Shown here in pieces: positions 41,860-51,075 of a stretch of DNA of 64,000 nucleotides. The notes under the pieces were generated by a model. That model saw nothing but the letters and a program-made list of their open reading frames with translations, made no database searches and had not been told where the DNA came from. Origin of the DNA: G965222505 sp965222505 (GTDB taxonomy: Bacteria; Bacteroidota; Rhodothermia; Rhodothermales; DATKEJ01); NCBI GenBank assembly GCA_965222505.1, contig OZ244956.1, positions 992,001 through 1,056,000 of the forward strand. The letters are read 5' to 3'. Positions within the stretch are counted from its first letter, which is position 1. Every line of letters begins with the position of its first letter. The position numbers and the translations under genes are program-made.

Positions 41860-44004
41860 CTATCTGAGCAGGGTCATTTTGCGTATAGCATTGAAGGACC
41901 CGGCCTCCAGACGATAGAGGTACGTGCCGCTTGGCAGGTCTTTGGGATCCCAGGCAAGGGTATGGTGCCCGGCCCGCATCACGCGGTCCACCGGCACATC
42001 GACGGCTTGCCCCTGCACGTTGTACACACTCAGCCGAACCGGACCATCTTCTGCAAGCGCAAACCCGATACGGGTAGATGTACCTGCACTAAAGGGGTTG
42101 GGATAATTTTGATCCAGCCCGAAGGCTTCCGGTATGGCCTCCTCACCTGTTGCCACGTCGGTGGGTACGGTGGTAAAACTCCAAACAGTGGATGTGCCTT
42201 CACCAGCCGGGTTGATGGCCGTCACCCGCCAGAAATAACTCTGGGCCAGATTTAAGCCTTCGAGCGAAGTATCAATCACGTGCGAAGTGGCATTCACCAC
42301 GATGGTGTAATCAAGGGCAGAGAAAGTCGGCGAGGTTGAAACCTCTAGCCGGTATGATTCAGCCGCATCAGCCGGATTCCAGGCAAAGGTCGGGTAGGTG
42401 CTCACTTCGGTCGCACCATTGGCTGGGGCAAACTGGACCGGTTGTGGCGGAGGTTGCAGGTCGAGGGTCATGAACGTCCAGGCCTCAGACCACGGCCCGG
42501 CTCCCACGTCATTGGTGGCTTGCACGCGCCAGTGATAGGCGGTATTAAACGCCAGGCCGGCCACCTGATAGGTGGTATCTTGCAGGCCGCTTGCCCCACT
42601 GATCACCTGTTGAAAACCAGGGTCGGTGGCTATCTGAACAGCATAAGATAACACGTTCGGCAAGTTATTCCACGTTAGGGTGAGGGCATTGGAGAGGCCG
42701 GTTGCGCCATCTTCAGGTTGTACCAGCGGTACGGCTCCGGGGGTGGGGCTACCGGTGGTAAACTGGCCGGTTTCAGACCAGTTGGCAATGCCGGCATTGG
42801 ATGCCAGTACCCGCCAAAAATAGGTCGTTTCCGGGGTAAGCGCGATGGTCTGATACGTCGTATCGGTCAGGGCTGGCTCATTGACCACGCTGGTGGCAAA
42901 ATTACTGAGGTTGGAGACCTGTAAATGGTATGAGGAAGCCCCGTCAATCGGCTGCCAGGAAAACACGGTGGGGTTGATGGGTACACCGGCCATATCATCA
43001 GCGGGAAAAGTGCCGATCACCTGAAGCGGCCCACCCCGTTCGGTGATAAACCCGCCGGTGTCCGACCATGGCCCCCTGCCGAGAGCATTCTCACCACGGA
43101 CCCGCCAGATGTAGATGGTCCCATGCTCCAGTCCGGTGAGTTGGAAATTGGTACCGGCAAAGTTGGTCTGGGTCAGGATGATGTCCTGGGGCCTGAAGAA
43201 CGGCTCACCCGGAAATTCGAGGGCCACCTGCAAGGTGTAGAAGGTTGCGTTGTTGGTCGCTGCCCAGGTGAGCATTGGATTGGTAGGCATATTGGCCGTG
43301 GCCGGGGGCGGCGATATCAGTGTAACCGTCCCCGGGAGGCCGGATTCCGTCGTAAACCTGCCGGCATCAGACCAGTTGAGCCGCCCTGCATTGGAGGCTA
43401 GCACCCGCCAATAATAGGTCGTACTGACCGATAAGGTGGGGGCTTGAAAGCTCGTACCCGTCACCCCGATCTGGTCGGTCACCAGAGAAGTAAAAAGCAC
43501 ATCGGTGGCTATCTGCACGCGGTACGAGGCCGCGCCGTTGACGGGATTCCATGAAAGTACCGGATCAAGCGCCACATCCGTCTCATTGGAGGCTGGGCTG
43601 GACAGGGTCACCCATTCGGGTCCGCCACGCTGCGTAGCAAAAATCCAGCGCACAGAGAACGGTCCTGCGCCGGTGTCATCACGGGCCCGTACCCGCCAAA
43701 AATAGAGTTCTCCATTTTTGAGGGGAGGCGGTGTATACATGGTATCGGTCACCGTATCACTAATCAAGACATTCGAAAAATCTTGCATGTTGGTCACTTG
43801 AACCCGATACGAGGCCGCCCCGGCAACCGCGTTCCATTGTAAGACCGGGGTAAGGGATACATCCTGACTCCCAAAACCGGGTTTGACCAGATTGACGACT
43901 TCGGGAGGCATGGGGTTGGTGCTGGCCGTTTCGGCCTGAACAGAAAAGGACAGGCTGATCAGGAATATGAGTCCCATCCACCCTACATGTTGTTTGGCGT
44001 TCAT
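41860..44004 (-). CDS. T9SS-exported fibronectin-III-like repeat protein (paralogue C)
   Basis: A 714-residue protein. The signal peptide is at 1-25 (LIFLISLSFSVQA). Six ~95-residue repeats follow, each with an A.SYR.QV strand and a YFWRV.A.N..G.GPWS strand (typical FN3-like WRVR), then a T9SS sorting domain (YPNPFSAGT, LSVYNVQGQAV, PSGTYLYRLEAG). The protein should be exposed at the surface as an adhesin or scaffold. It is 417 nt from the next paralogue, with a heptameric repeat between them. I do not know its binding partner. Confidence 0.88.
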   Translation of the reverse strand: MNAKQHVGWMGLIFLISLSFSVQAETASTNPMPPEVVNLVKPGFGSQDVSLTPVLQWNAVAGAASYRVQVTNMQDFSNVLISDTVTDTMYTPPPLKNGELYFWRVRARDDTGAGPFSVRWIFATQRGGPEWVTLSSPASNETDVALDPVLSWNPVNGAASYRVQIATDVLFTSLVTDQIGVTGTSFQAPTLSVSTTYYWRVLASNAGRLNWSDAGRFTTESGLPGTVTLISPPPATANMPTNPMLTWAATNNATFYTLQVALEFPGEPFFRPQDIILTQTNFAGTNFQLTGLEHGTIYIWRVRGENALGRGPWSDTGGFITERGGPLQVIGTFPADDMAGVPINPTVFSWQPIDGASSYHLQVSNLSNFATSVVNEPALTDTTYQTIALTPETTYFWRVLASNAGIANWSETGQFTTGSPTPGAVPLVQPEDGATGLSNALTLTWNNLPNVLSYAVQIATDPGFQQVISGASGLQDTTYQVAGLAFNTAYHWRVQATNDVGAGPWSEAWTFMTLDLQPPPQPVQFAPANGATEVSTYPTFAWNPADAAESYRLEVSTSPTFSALDYTIVVNATSHVIDTSLEGLNLAQSYFWRVTAINPAGEGTSTVWSFTTVPTDVATGEEAIPEAFGLDQNYPNPFSAGTSTRIGFALAEDGPVRLSVYNVQGQAVDVPVDRVMRAGHHTLAWDPKDLPSGTYLYRLEAGSFNAIRKMTLLR

Positions 44005-44421
44005 CTTCTCTCCTTGAGTTTATGACAGGCATAACGCGGCGCGGCTTCCGTGTGGCGTACACCGCTCGTCCATGCGTGAACCGTTCTACCCTCGTGGTTC
44101 GTGAAAGAACACGGGCCTCATCCGGGCCGTGCGCGGCCCCAGGTAGTGTGCGCTGTACATGTGACGATTAACCGAACCCACCATCTGTTGATGATGCTGG
44201 GCCTGACCTCGCGCGTCAGTGACTATGTCGTTGCCTATTGGTTTTGAACCTTGTGCAGGTTACTGTGCTTGACGAAATATACGATGAACGGTCCACATGG
44301 TTCAATAGACAGGAGATGAAGGGTTTTATTCCTTTTCTATTGGTGATTTGTGATCGGTAACTAGGTGATTTGTTATTGAACGGCACCAAATGACAAATCA
44401 CCAATGCCCAATTACCAATCC
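44005..44421. other. Non-coding interval between FN3 paralogues
   Basis: A 417-bp stretch with no supported gene. It holds a small hairpin around GGGCCGTGCGCGGCCC (~44122-44137) and, at its right end, the heptameric inverted repeat (44340-44420). No tRNA or riboswitch is seen. Confidence 0.6.
44340..44420. repeat. Heptameric inverted repeat (GGTGATTTGT / ACAAATCACC type)
   Basis: TTGGTGATTTGT (44340-44351) and its exact complement ACAAATCACCAA (44393-44404) bracket partly repeated GTGATTT and ACCAAAT units with a ~7-bp period. CCAATTACCAATCC follows. It lies just after the stop of FN3 paralogue B. Confidence 0.78.
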
Positions 44422-46236
44422 TTACTTCACCCTTATCATCCGGCGAACCCCGGAATACGGGCCGGCCTCCAGGCGATAGAAATAGAGGCCGTTGGGTAAA
44501 GCCGGAGGCCCCCAGTTCACCTCATACCGGCCTGCGCCGAGGCGCTTGGCCAGGAGCACATCGACGATTCGACCGTGGACATCATAGATCGTCAGCCGGA
44601 CGTCTTGTACATCGGGCAGGGACCACATGATATGGGTGGTCGTAGAAAATGGATTGGGATAATTGACCGCAAGGGCAAACACCTCGGGAACGGTTTCGGT
44701 CTCTACATCAACGGTGGTGATGGAGGTAAATTGCCAGACCACAGACCACGGACCGGCCCCGGCTGCATTCTCTCCGCGCACCCGCCAATAATAGGGCTGG
44801 GCCGGATCGACGACCGCGGTGAGGGTGGTATCGGCCAGGCCCGCTTGCTCCTGCACGATGTTGGTAAAGCGTCGGTCACGTGCCACCTGTACCCAGTAGG
44901 TGGTGGCCTCGGCCAGAGTGGCCCATCGCAGGGCAATCGGGAAGGTTACATCAACAGCCCCATTGGAGGGCTCGACCAGGGCCACGGCAACACCGGGCGG
45001 CTGAAGAGCGGTTTGAAAGGCACGCACTTCGGACCACGGCCCAAGCCCGGCTCCATTCTCCCCACGCACCCGCCAGTAATACCGGGTATTATCCTCCAGA
45101 TTAGTGGCCTGAGCCGTCGTATCCACCAGACCGGTAGCCGTGATGGCGCGTTCTGTAAAAGCCGTATCACGTGCGACCTCCAGGTTGTACATCGCGATGC
45201 CCGGCACGGCCTGCCAGACCAGATCCACATCCAGGTCCAGGTCCTGCGCTTCATCCGCCGGTGAAACCAGGGCCACCTGTGCCGGGGGGGGCACGACGGT
45301 TGTCAAGCGCCAGGCTTCGGACCAGGCCCCGATGCCCTTGTCATTGACCCCACGCACCCGCCAGTAGTACATCGTCTCAAACGTCAGACCTTCCACTTTG
45401 TAGGCCGTTTCGGTAATGCCTTCCTGCGTTAGGGCCACATTGGTAAATGCGGAATCCCGTGCCAACTGCAAGGTGTAGGTAAATACCCCGGAGAGCGGTG
45501 CCCATTGGAAGTTGATTTCGGCGGGCTGTTGGATGGCCCCATCCGGGGGTGCCACTAGGTTGGCTTCTTTGGGAATTAACCGACCCGTGTAAAACTGCTG
45601 CGTAAGGGACCAATTCACCCGCGCCGAATTGTTGGCCTTCACCCGCCAATAGTATAACACGTCCCGGTCCAGTTCATTGGTAACAAATCGGGTGTCCTGT
45701 AAGCCAGACCTGCTCACCACAGCCGTCGAAAAATCTCGCACGGTCGAAATGTCCAGCGCGTACGAGGTCGCCCCTTCCACGGGTGCCCAAGTCAATTCAG
45801 CCGGGTTGACAGCAACATCCTGTTCTTCCTCAAATGGTGAGATCAATTGTACCTGAAGGGGTCCTCCGCGTGCAGTGATGAACCCGGTTACGATAGACCA
45901 GGGCCCTTCGCCGTCGGCATCAATCCCACGGACGCGCCAGATGTATACATCCCCGAAGTTGAGATCGTGCAGGGCCAACGTGGTATCCGTCACGACGGCA
46001 TTGACCAGGGGATTGGAGAAGTTGTGGCTGCCATCCGGGCTTTCGGTAAACTGTACGCGGTAGGAGGTCGCGTTGGCATCCGAACTCCATGCCAGGACCA
46101 CACCTAACGGATTTACATTGCCCTCCCGAAATCCCGGTTTCAAGGGATCAACTTGTCCGGGAACCAGCGCACCGGCCATAGCCGCTGGCAGACTTACCAT
46201 CATGCAAAAAACGGGAAGCCAAAAGACATTACGCAT
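44422..46236 (-). CDS. T9SS-exported fibronectin-III-like repeat protein (paralogue B)
   Basis: About 604 residues from the ATG at 46236 (MRNVFWLPVFCMMVSLP), with a signal peptide. Five FN3-like repeats (each with a YYWRVRG.N..G.GPWS segment) precede a T9SS sorting domain (YPNPFSTTT, LTIYDVHGRIV, PNGLYFYRLEAG). It is most like paralogue A upstream: both share GPLQVQL.SP and FTYTLQ.ARD segments at matching positions, so a tandem duplication is likely. It is 35 nt downstream of paralogue A, consistent with one operon. Confidence 0.88.
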   Translation of the reverse strand: MRNVFWLPVFCMMVSLPAAMAGALVPGQVDPLKPGFREGNVNPLGVVLAWSSDANATSYRVQFTESPDGSHNFSNPLVNAVVTDTTLALHDLNFGDVYIWRVRGIDADGEGPWSIVTGFITARGGPLQVQLISPFEEEQDVAVNPAELTWAPVEGATSYALDISTVRDFSTAVVSRSGLQDTRFVTNELDRDVLYYWRVKANNSARVNWSLTQQFYTGRLIPKEANLVAPPDGAIQQPAEINFQWAPLSGVFTYTLQLARDSAFTNVALTQEGITETAYKVEGLTFETMYYWRVRGVNDKGIGAWSEAWRLTTVVPPPAQVALVSPADEAQDLDLDVDLVWQAVPGIAMYNLEVARDTAFTERAITATGLVDTTAQATNLEDNTRYYWRVRGENGAGLGPWSEVRAFQTALQPPGVAVALVEPSNGAVDVTFPIALRWATLAEATTYWVQVARDRRFTNIVQEQAGLADTTLTAVVDPAQPYYWRVRGENAAGAGPWSVVWQFTSITTVDVETETVPEVFALAVNYPNPFSTTTHIMWSLPDVQDVRLTIYDVHGRIVDVLLAKRLGAGRYEVNWGPPALPNGLYFYRLEAGPYSGVRRMIRVK

Positions 46237-46271
46237 GAGAAAAAGTAGATACGGTTTGGTGGTGAGACGGT

Positions 46272-48383
46272 CTATTGGAGTTTGGTCATGTGCCCCATGG
46301 CGGTATACGGACCGGCCTGCATGCGGTACAGATAAACCCCGCTGGGCAATTGAGCAGGCCTCCATTCGACGGCATGATGCCCGGCTCCCAGGCGTGCATC
46401 AGCCAGCACGGCCACTTCCCGGCCATGCACATCGTAGACCACCAGCCGAACCGGCTGGGCCTCCGGCAACGTCCACGTAATCCGGGTGACCGTGGCAAAC
46501 GGGTTGGGATAGTTCGGCTGAAGCGTAAAGACATCCGGTACCTCATCCTCAGTCGCGACGCCCATCGGCCCGGTATCAAATGACCAGGGGTTTGACGGTG
46601 CCGTTCCGACGGCATTAAAGGCCGCCACACGCCAGTAATACAAGGTGCTAAAATCCAGCGTAGAGGCCTCGACCTGATAATGCGTCGTATCGAGTTGAAC
46701 GGCCAGGGCCAGAACCGCGAAGTCCGGTTGGGTGGTCACTTCCAGCCGATAGCCATCCACTTCCGAAACGGACTCCCAGGAGAAAATGGGTGCTACCCCA
46801 ACCTCTTTAGCGCCATGGGTCGGTGCAAGCAACACCGGTGCGGTAGGCAACATGAGCGCACGGGTTTGAAACTGCCACACCGCTGACCATGGCCCGGGCC
46901 CGGCTTCGTTTTCTCCCCGGACCCGCCAATAATACCGCGTACGCGGCTCCAAGGTGGCCTGGGCGAGGGTATCTGGCAAGCTGAATTCTTGCACTACATT
47001 CTGGAGCGCCGGGTCTGTGGTAACCTGTGCCCGGTAGCTTTCAGCACGGGGCACCCGCCGCCATTGGAGTTGAACCGGACGGGGTAAATCGTTTAATCCA
47101 TTGGCTGGCGCGTTAAGGGCGACGGCTGCTGCCGGAGGCTGCTGGGCCGTCTGAAAGCGCCAAACGGGAGACCAGGCACCTGTTCCAGTTTCTCCGGTCG
47201 CCCGCACCCGCCAATAGTATTCGGTTTTCGGCACCAGACTGGAGACCTCGAACAGGGTATCCGTCAGGTCATCGGCGCGGGTGTGCAAGCTGAGAAATCG
47301 ATCATCGCGCCCTACTTCCAGTCGGTATGCCCCGGCCCCCGGCACCGACTGCCACTGCAGGGTGAGTGCCGTGGCCAAGTCATCGCGTCCATTGCTCGGT
47401 GCCACGAGGGTCACGGCTGCCGGTGGCGGTTTCTTCGTCTGAAACTGCCGATACGCCGACCAGGGCCCAATGCCGATGTCATTCACCCCCTGCACCCGCC
47501 AGTAGTAGACCGTCTCGTAATCCAGCAGATCGGCCTTGGCCTGCGTCGCGGTGATGCCTTCCCGTGTGAACACCACATCGGCAAACGCTGTGTCACGGGC
47601 AACCTGTAGGGTGTAGGTAAAAACCCCGTCTAGTGCATTCCAGCCGAGCGTCACATCAATCGGCTGATCGACGGTGCCATCGGCCGGGGTGAGCAGCGAG
47701 GGAGCAACGGGTAACAGCCGCCCCGTAAAAAACAGATTGGTGCGAGACCAGTTGGCAGCGGCAGCATTGGAGGCTTTGACCCGCCAATGGTAGATGACAT
47801 CCCGTTCAAGTGCAGTGGTCGTAAACATGGTATCCTGCACGACCGGTGCATTGACCACGATGGTCGAAAAATTGGAAGTGGTTGCGATTTGGAGGTGATA
47901 GGATTCGGCCCCGCCAACCATGCGCCAAACAAGTTTGGCTGGATCCACAGCTACATCTTGTGCAGCTTCCGCCGGAGATACCAGTTGTACCTGAAGCGGC
48001 CCTCCCCGCAGGGTGAAAAAGCCAGATTCCGTCCACGGACCCGCCCCGTCGGCATTCAGGGCTCGGACCCGCCAGCCGTAGATACCTCCAAAGGCCCAAT
48101 CGCCAATCGCCAACAGGGTATCGGCTATGGTCTCATCGACGAGGGCATTGGCATAATCGGGCACACTCCCGTCCGTATCCACAAACTGAACCTGATAGGA
48201 CGTTGCCAATAAATCCGACGACCATACCAACGTCAACCCAAAGGGATTGACTTCACTTTCTAAAAATGCAGGGATCAGCGGGGCCACCGGACCTGGCTGT
48301 GCCGAGGCTCCCCCAACGATCATGCCGCTGCATATCACAACGGCAAAACATCGAAAAAGTGAATGCAAAATCCGACGGTACAT
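46272..48383 (-). CDS. T9SS-exported fibronectin-III-like repeat protein (paralogue A)
   Basis: About 703 residues from the ATG at 48383 (MYRRILHSLFRCF), with a signal peptide ending GGASAQ. Six FN3-like repeats are followed by the T9SS sorting domain (YPNPFATVT, LVVYDVHGREV, PSGVYLYRMQAG). The repeats give WRVR.EN..GPGPWS at each end. This is the first of three tandem paralogues; the extra repeat over paralogue B suggests repeat gain or loss. Surface-exposed by prediction. Confidence 0.88.
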   Translation of the reverse strand: MYRRILHSLFRCFAVVICSGMIVGGASAQPGPVAPLIPAFLESEVNPFGLTLVWSSDLLATSYQVQFVDTDGSVPDYANALVDETIADTLLAIGDWAFGGIYGWRVRALNADGAGPWTESGFFTLRGGPLQVQLVSPAEAAQDVAVDPAKLVWRMVGGAESYHLQIATTSNFSTIVVNAPVVQDTMFTTTALERDVIYHWRVKASNAAAANWSRTNLFFTGRLLPVAPSLLTPADGTVDQPIDVTLGWNALDGVFTYTLQVARDTAFADVVFTREGITATQAKADLLDYETVYYWRVQGVNDIGIGPWSAYRQFQTKKPPPAAVTLVAPSNGRDDLATALTLQWQSVPGAGAYRLEVGRDDRFLSLHTRADDLTDTLFEVSSLVPKTEYYWRVRATGETGTGAWSPVWRFQTAQQPPAAAVALNAPANGLNDLPRPVQLQWRRVPRAESYRAQVTTDPALQNVVQEFSLPDTLAQATLEPRTRYYWRVRGENEAGPGPWSAVWQFQTRALMLPTAPVLLAPTHGAKEVGVAPIFSWESVSEVDGYRLEVTTQPDFAVLALAVQLDTTHYQVEASTLDFSTLYYWRVAAFNAVGTAPSNPWSFDTGPMGVATEDEVPDVFTLQPNYPNPFATVTRITWTLPEAQPVRLVVYDVHGREVAVLADARLGAGHHAVEWRPAQLPSGVYLYRMQAGPYTAMGHMTKLQ

Positions 48384-48415
48384 ACTTAGATGACCTGCTG
48401 GACTGGGATCTGAAT

Positions 48416-48450
48416 GGTGATTTTTGATGCGCAATTACCAATACGCAATC
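48416..48450. repeat. Heptamer-type repeat upstream of FN3 paralogue A
   Basis: GGTGATT, GATGCGC, AATTACC and AATACGC units in a rough 7-bp period, mixing the themes of the 44340 and 28531 sites. It lies between the amidohydrolase stop and the start of FN3 paralogue A. Confidence 0.55.
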
Positions 48451-48455
48451 TCCCC

Positions 48456-50126
48456 TTATTCTGAGGGGCCGTAGATACGCCGCCCACCCAAATAGGTTGC
48501 CACCACAGAGGTTTGAAGCACTTCAGCGGGAGGAACCGTCATGATATTGTGCGAGAGGATGACAAAGTCTGCCCATTTGCCGCGTTCCAGCGAGCCGAGT
48601 TGGTCTTCCTGAAACGCGGCCCATGCGGCATCCAGCGTAAACCCACGCAGGGCTTCGGCACGGGTCAGCCGTTCTTCCGGATACCATCCCTCCTCCGGCC
48701 AGGCCTCGGCATCCTGCCGGGTAATGGCGGCATAAAATCCGAGCATGGGGTTGACCCGCTCAACGGGAAAATCCGAACCCAGCGCCAACCGGGCACCGGC
48801 ATTCAACAACTTTCGCCAGGCATAGGCGCCCTGGATGCGCTTCGGCCCCACACGGTCCTCGGCCCAATACATATCGCTGGTCGCATGCGTGGGCTGGACG
48901 GAAGCCACCACATCCATTTCGGCAAAGCGGGGAATGTCTTCCAGGGCAACGATCTGGGCATGTTCCACACGGTGCCGCCCGTCCTGAAAGCCGGTCTCGG
49001 CGATGGCGGTTTCGTAGGCGTCCAGCACCACCCGGTTGCCCCGGTCTCCAATGGCATGGGTATTGACTTGCAGCTTGCACTGCATGGCACGGGTCACGAC
49101 GGCCTGAATATCTTCGGGTGAACGCATGAGTAACCCCTGGTTGCCGGGCTCGTCCGAATAATCGGCCAGGAGTGCAGCCCCCCGGCTGCCGAGGGCTCCA
49201 TCCATGTAGAGTTTGACCGAGCGCACGGTGAGTTTATCTCCGTAATCCAGCAGGTGACCATTTTCGCAGAAGTGGTCGAGCGTCCGCCCTGCCCCGCCAA
49301 TCATCCCGTAAAGCCGCAGGTTGAATTGATCCGCATCAATGGCTTGCCGGTAGAGGTTGACCTGCTTCAGCCCGACACCCGCTTCGTGTACCCCCGTGAG
49401 GCCGTGCTTGCTACAGGCTTCAATGGCCAGTTGCAAGGCTTGCGCATATTGCTCGTCGGTAGGAGCAGGGACTTTATCGTCGATGAGGTCCATCGCAGCA
49501 TCGACAAAAATGCCGGTCGGTTCGCCGCGTACATCCCGCATGATTTTGCCCCCTTCGGGGTCCGGCAGTGCCCGAACAAATTCCTCACCCACCACCTTAA
49601 TGGCCGCCGAGTTGGCCCACGCCGCATGGCCGTCGATGCGCCGCAACCACACCGGACGATCCGGGAACAGAGCGTCCAGGTCGTACCGATCCGGGAAGGC
49701 TTTTTCGGCCCAGTCATTCTGGTCCCATCCCCGGCCCGTAAGCCAGGCCTCATCCGGGAGTGTGGCTTCGAAGGCCTGCAACCGTTCTAGCGTTTCAGAT
49801 TTGGAAGTGGCCCCCACGAGGTCGGCCTGAAGCATACTGATGCCGAGGCTCATCAGGTGCACGTGGGCATCAATCAGTCCGGGAATGACGGCATGCCCTT
49901 TGGCATCGACACGTTCGGCATCGGGGTATGCAGCCAGGAGGGCTTCGCTGGTTCCCACACCAACAATTTTGCCATCGGCAACGGCCAGGGCTTCAGCCGT
50001 CGGCTGGGCGGGATTTACGGTATAGATCCGGGCATTGTGCAATACCAGATCAGCGGATAGGGTCTGGGCCATAACAAGCACAGGGAAACAGAACAGGATG
50101 AGATAGACAGATAATAAACGGGGCAT
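48456..50126 (-). CDS. Secreted amidohydrolase (YtcJ-like)
   Basis: A 556-residue metal-dependent hydrolase of the amidohydrolase_3/YtcJ type. A signal peptide (LLSVYLILFCFPVLVMA) indicates export. The zinc site begins with GLIDAHVHL (~85), with later metal and catalytic residues in VNTHAIGDRGN and GRHRVEHAQ, and ALGSDFPVE near the C-terminus. The substrate is unknown; relatives hydrolyse N-acyl or formamide-like bonds. It is preceded by a 6-bp hairpin at 50155-50169. Confidence 0.9.
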   Translation of the reverse strand: MPRLLSVYLILFCFPVLVMAQTLSADLVLHNARIYTVNPAQPTAEALAVADGKIVGVGTSEALLAAYPDAERVDAKGHAVIPGLIDAHVHLMSLGISMLQADLVGATSKSETLERLQAFEATLPDEAWLTGRGWDQNDWAEKAFPDRYDLDALFPDRPVWLRRIDGHAAWANSAAIKVVGEEFVRALPDPEGGKIMRDVRGEPTGIFVDAAMDLIDDKVPAPTDEQYAQALQLAIEACSKHGLTGVHEAGVGLKQVNLYRQAIDADQFNLRLYGMIGGAGRTLDHFCENGHLLDYGDKLTVRSVKLYMDGALGSRGAALLADYSDEPGNQGLLMRSPEDIQAVVTRAMQCKLQVNTHAIGDRGNRVVLDAYETAIAETGFQDGRHRVEHAQIVALEDIPRFAEMDVVASVQPTHATSDMYWAEDRVGPKRIQGAYAWRKLLNAGARLALGSDFPVERVNPMLGFYAAITRQDAEAWPEEGWYPEERLTRAEALRGFTLDAAWAAFQEDQLGSLERGKWADFVILSHNIMTVPPAEVLQTSVVATYLGGRRIYGPSE

Positions 50127-50188
50127 AGCCGGTGGTTTTGAATAGAAAGCAGTACCTGTAATCTACAGGGTATCCAACTAATCTGCTA

Positions 50189-50223
50189 TAAAAAAGGCTG
50201 TAGACGGGTTACATCTACAGCCT
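50189..50223 (-). terminator. Rho-independent terminator after the DinB-like gene
   Basis: On the minus strand AGGCTGTAGA pairs with TCTACAGCCT (10-bp perfect stem, 9-nt loop, 50195-50223). It is followed immediately by TTTTTT (the A run at 50190-50195 on the plus strand). It begins ~20 nt past the stop of the DinB-like gene. This is the clearest intrinsic terminator in the window. Confidence 0.88.
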
Positions 50224-50243
50224 GAAGGTTGGGGCAGGATCGG

Positions 50244-50822
50244 CTACTCGCTCGGCTGGCTCCACGGGGGGACCACGCCGTTCATCCGGGCATAGGCAAT
50301 CAGTTGGCCCTGATGTTCGGCCATGTGCTCGCCGATGATCATCATGACGCGCATCTTGTTGCCGGGGGTGCCGAACACGTCTACTTCCGTAGCCAGATCA
50401 TCATGGGTCATGCCTTTGATGGTCATACGGACGTGGTCAAAGGATTGCATGAGGACTTTCAGCGCGGCTTCTTTGCCTTCGATACTGGTTTCGAGGGTGC
50501 GGGGGTCCAGACCCTCCGGCATGTCTGCCCCGAGGCGAGAGGCCAAAAAGAAGTTGGCCGCAGCCACGTGCATCATAGATTCCTTGACGGAGCGGATGCC
50601 TTCATCAGGCCGCCAGTCGTACTTGTCTTCTGGAATGGCTTCACCGAGGCCGGCGATCTTTTCGGCACTGCCGTTAAAGATGTTCATGTACTCGGAAAAG
50701 TAAAGCGGCTTATCGTCATCCTTCTTTTCATGGCCGTCATGGTCTTGTGCAACGGCCATCGTGGCTAGGCCGCACAGCAAAAGTAACGTCAAGGCGTACT
50801 GGCCCAGTTTGGATACAATCAT
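50244..50822 (-). CDS. Secreted DinB-like four-helix protein
   Basis: A 192-residue protein with a signal peptide (LTLLLLCGLATMAVAQ) and a DinB-type helical bundle. Putative metal-ligand histidines are in ESMMHVAAANFF and EHMAEHQGQLIAYAR. An N-terminal linker is rich in H/D/K (DHDGHEKKDDDK). DinB_2 relatives bind a metal and often act on thiol substrates, but secreted members are little studied. It is an independent transcript, ended by a clear terminator at 50189-50223. Confidence 0.85.
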   Translation of the reverse strand: MIVSKLGQYALTLLLLCGLATMAVAQDHDGHEKKDDDKPLYFSEYMNIFNGSAEKIAGLGEAIPEDKYDWRPDEGIRSVKESMMHVAAANFFLASRLGADMPEGLDPRTLETSIEGKEAALKVLMQSFDHVRMTIKGMTHDDLATEVDVFGTPGNKMRVMMIIGEHMAEHQGQLIAYARMNGVVPPWSQPSE

Positions 50823-50934
50823 GGATCGGGTTCCATTGTGTTTGAGGGTGGTCAGGGTGGATATTTGCGACCAAAATAGGTGCGTTATATGTGTAGATAC
50901 TGAATTTTGTGCGACGTGGCAAGGGGGTTAACGT

Positions 50935-50942
50935 TAAATTTG
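50935..50942 (+). promoter_or_regulatory. Candidate Bacteroidota-type -7 element TAAATTTG
   Basis: Exact match to the TAnnTTTG consensus, about 134 nt before the ABC ATPase start (51076). A TTTG at 50906-50909 could serve as the -33 element, but the spacing (25 nt) is longer than usual. Position is plausible only. Confidence 0.3.
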
Positions 50943-50970
50943 TATTACGTGATGCGTGTTGCGTGATTCT
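50943..50970. repeat. Heptamer-type tract (ACGTGAT / GCGTGTT)
   Basis: ACGTGAT, GCGTGTT and GCGTGAT units in a 7-bp period, one arm only, in the gap before the ABC exporter operon. Related in period, not in exact sequence, to the other heptamer sites. Confidence 0.55.
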
Positions 50971-51075
50971 GGCCCGGTCCGTTGCTTCCGCATACGCGGT
51001 TGAAGGAAGTACTTATTTCTTCATATGGCGAAACGTATACTACGATATCATGCACCACGTAACATGCACCTGCCC

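Noticed and set aside
44005..44421. tRNA or riboswitch
   Set aside because: No T-loop or conserved riboswitch core seen in this gap.
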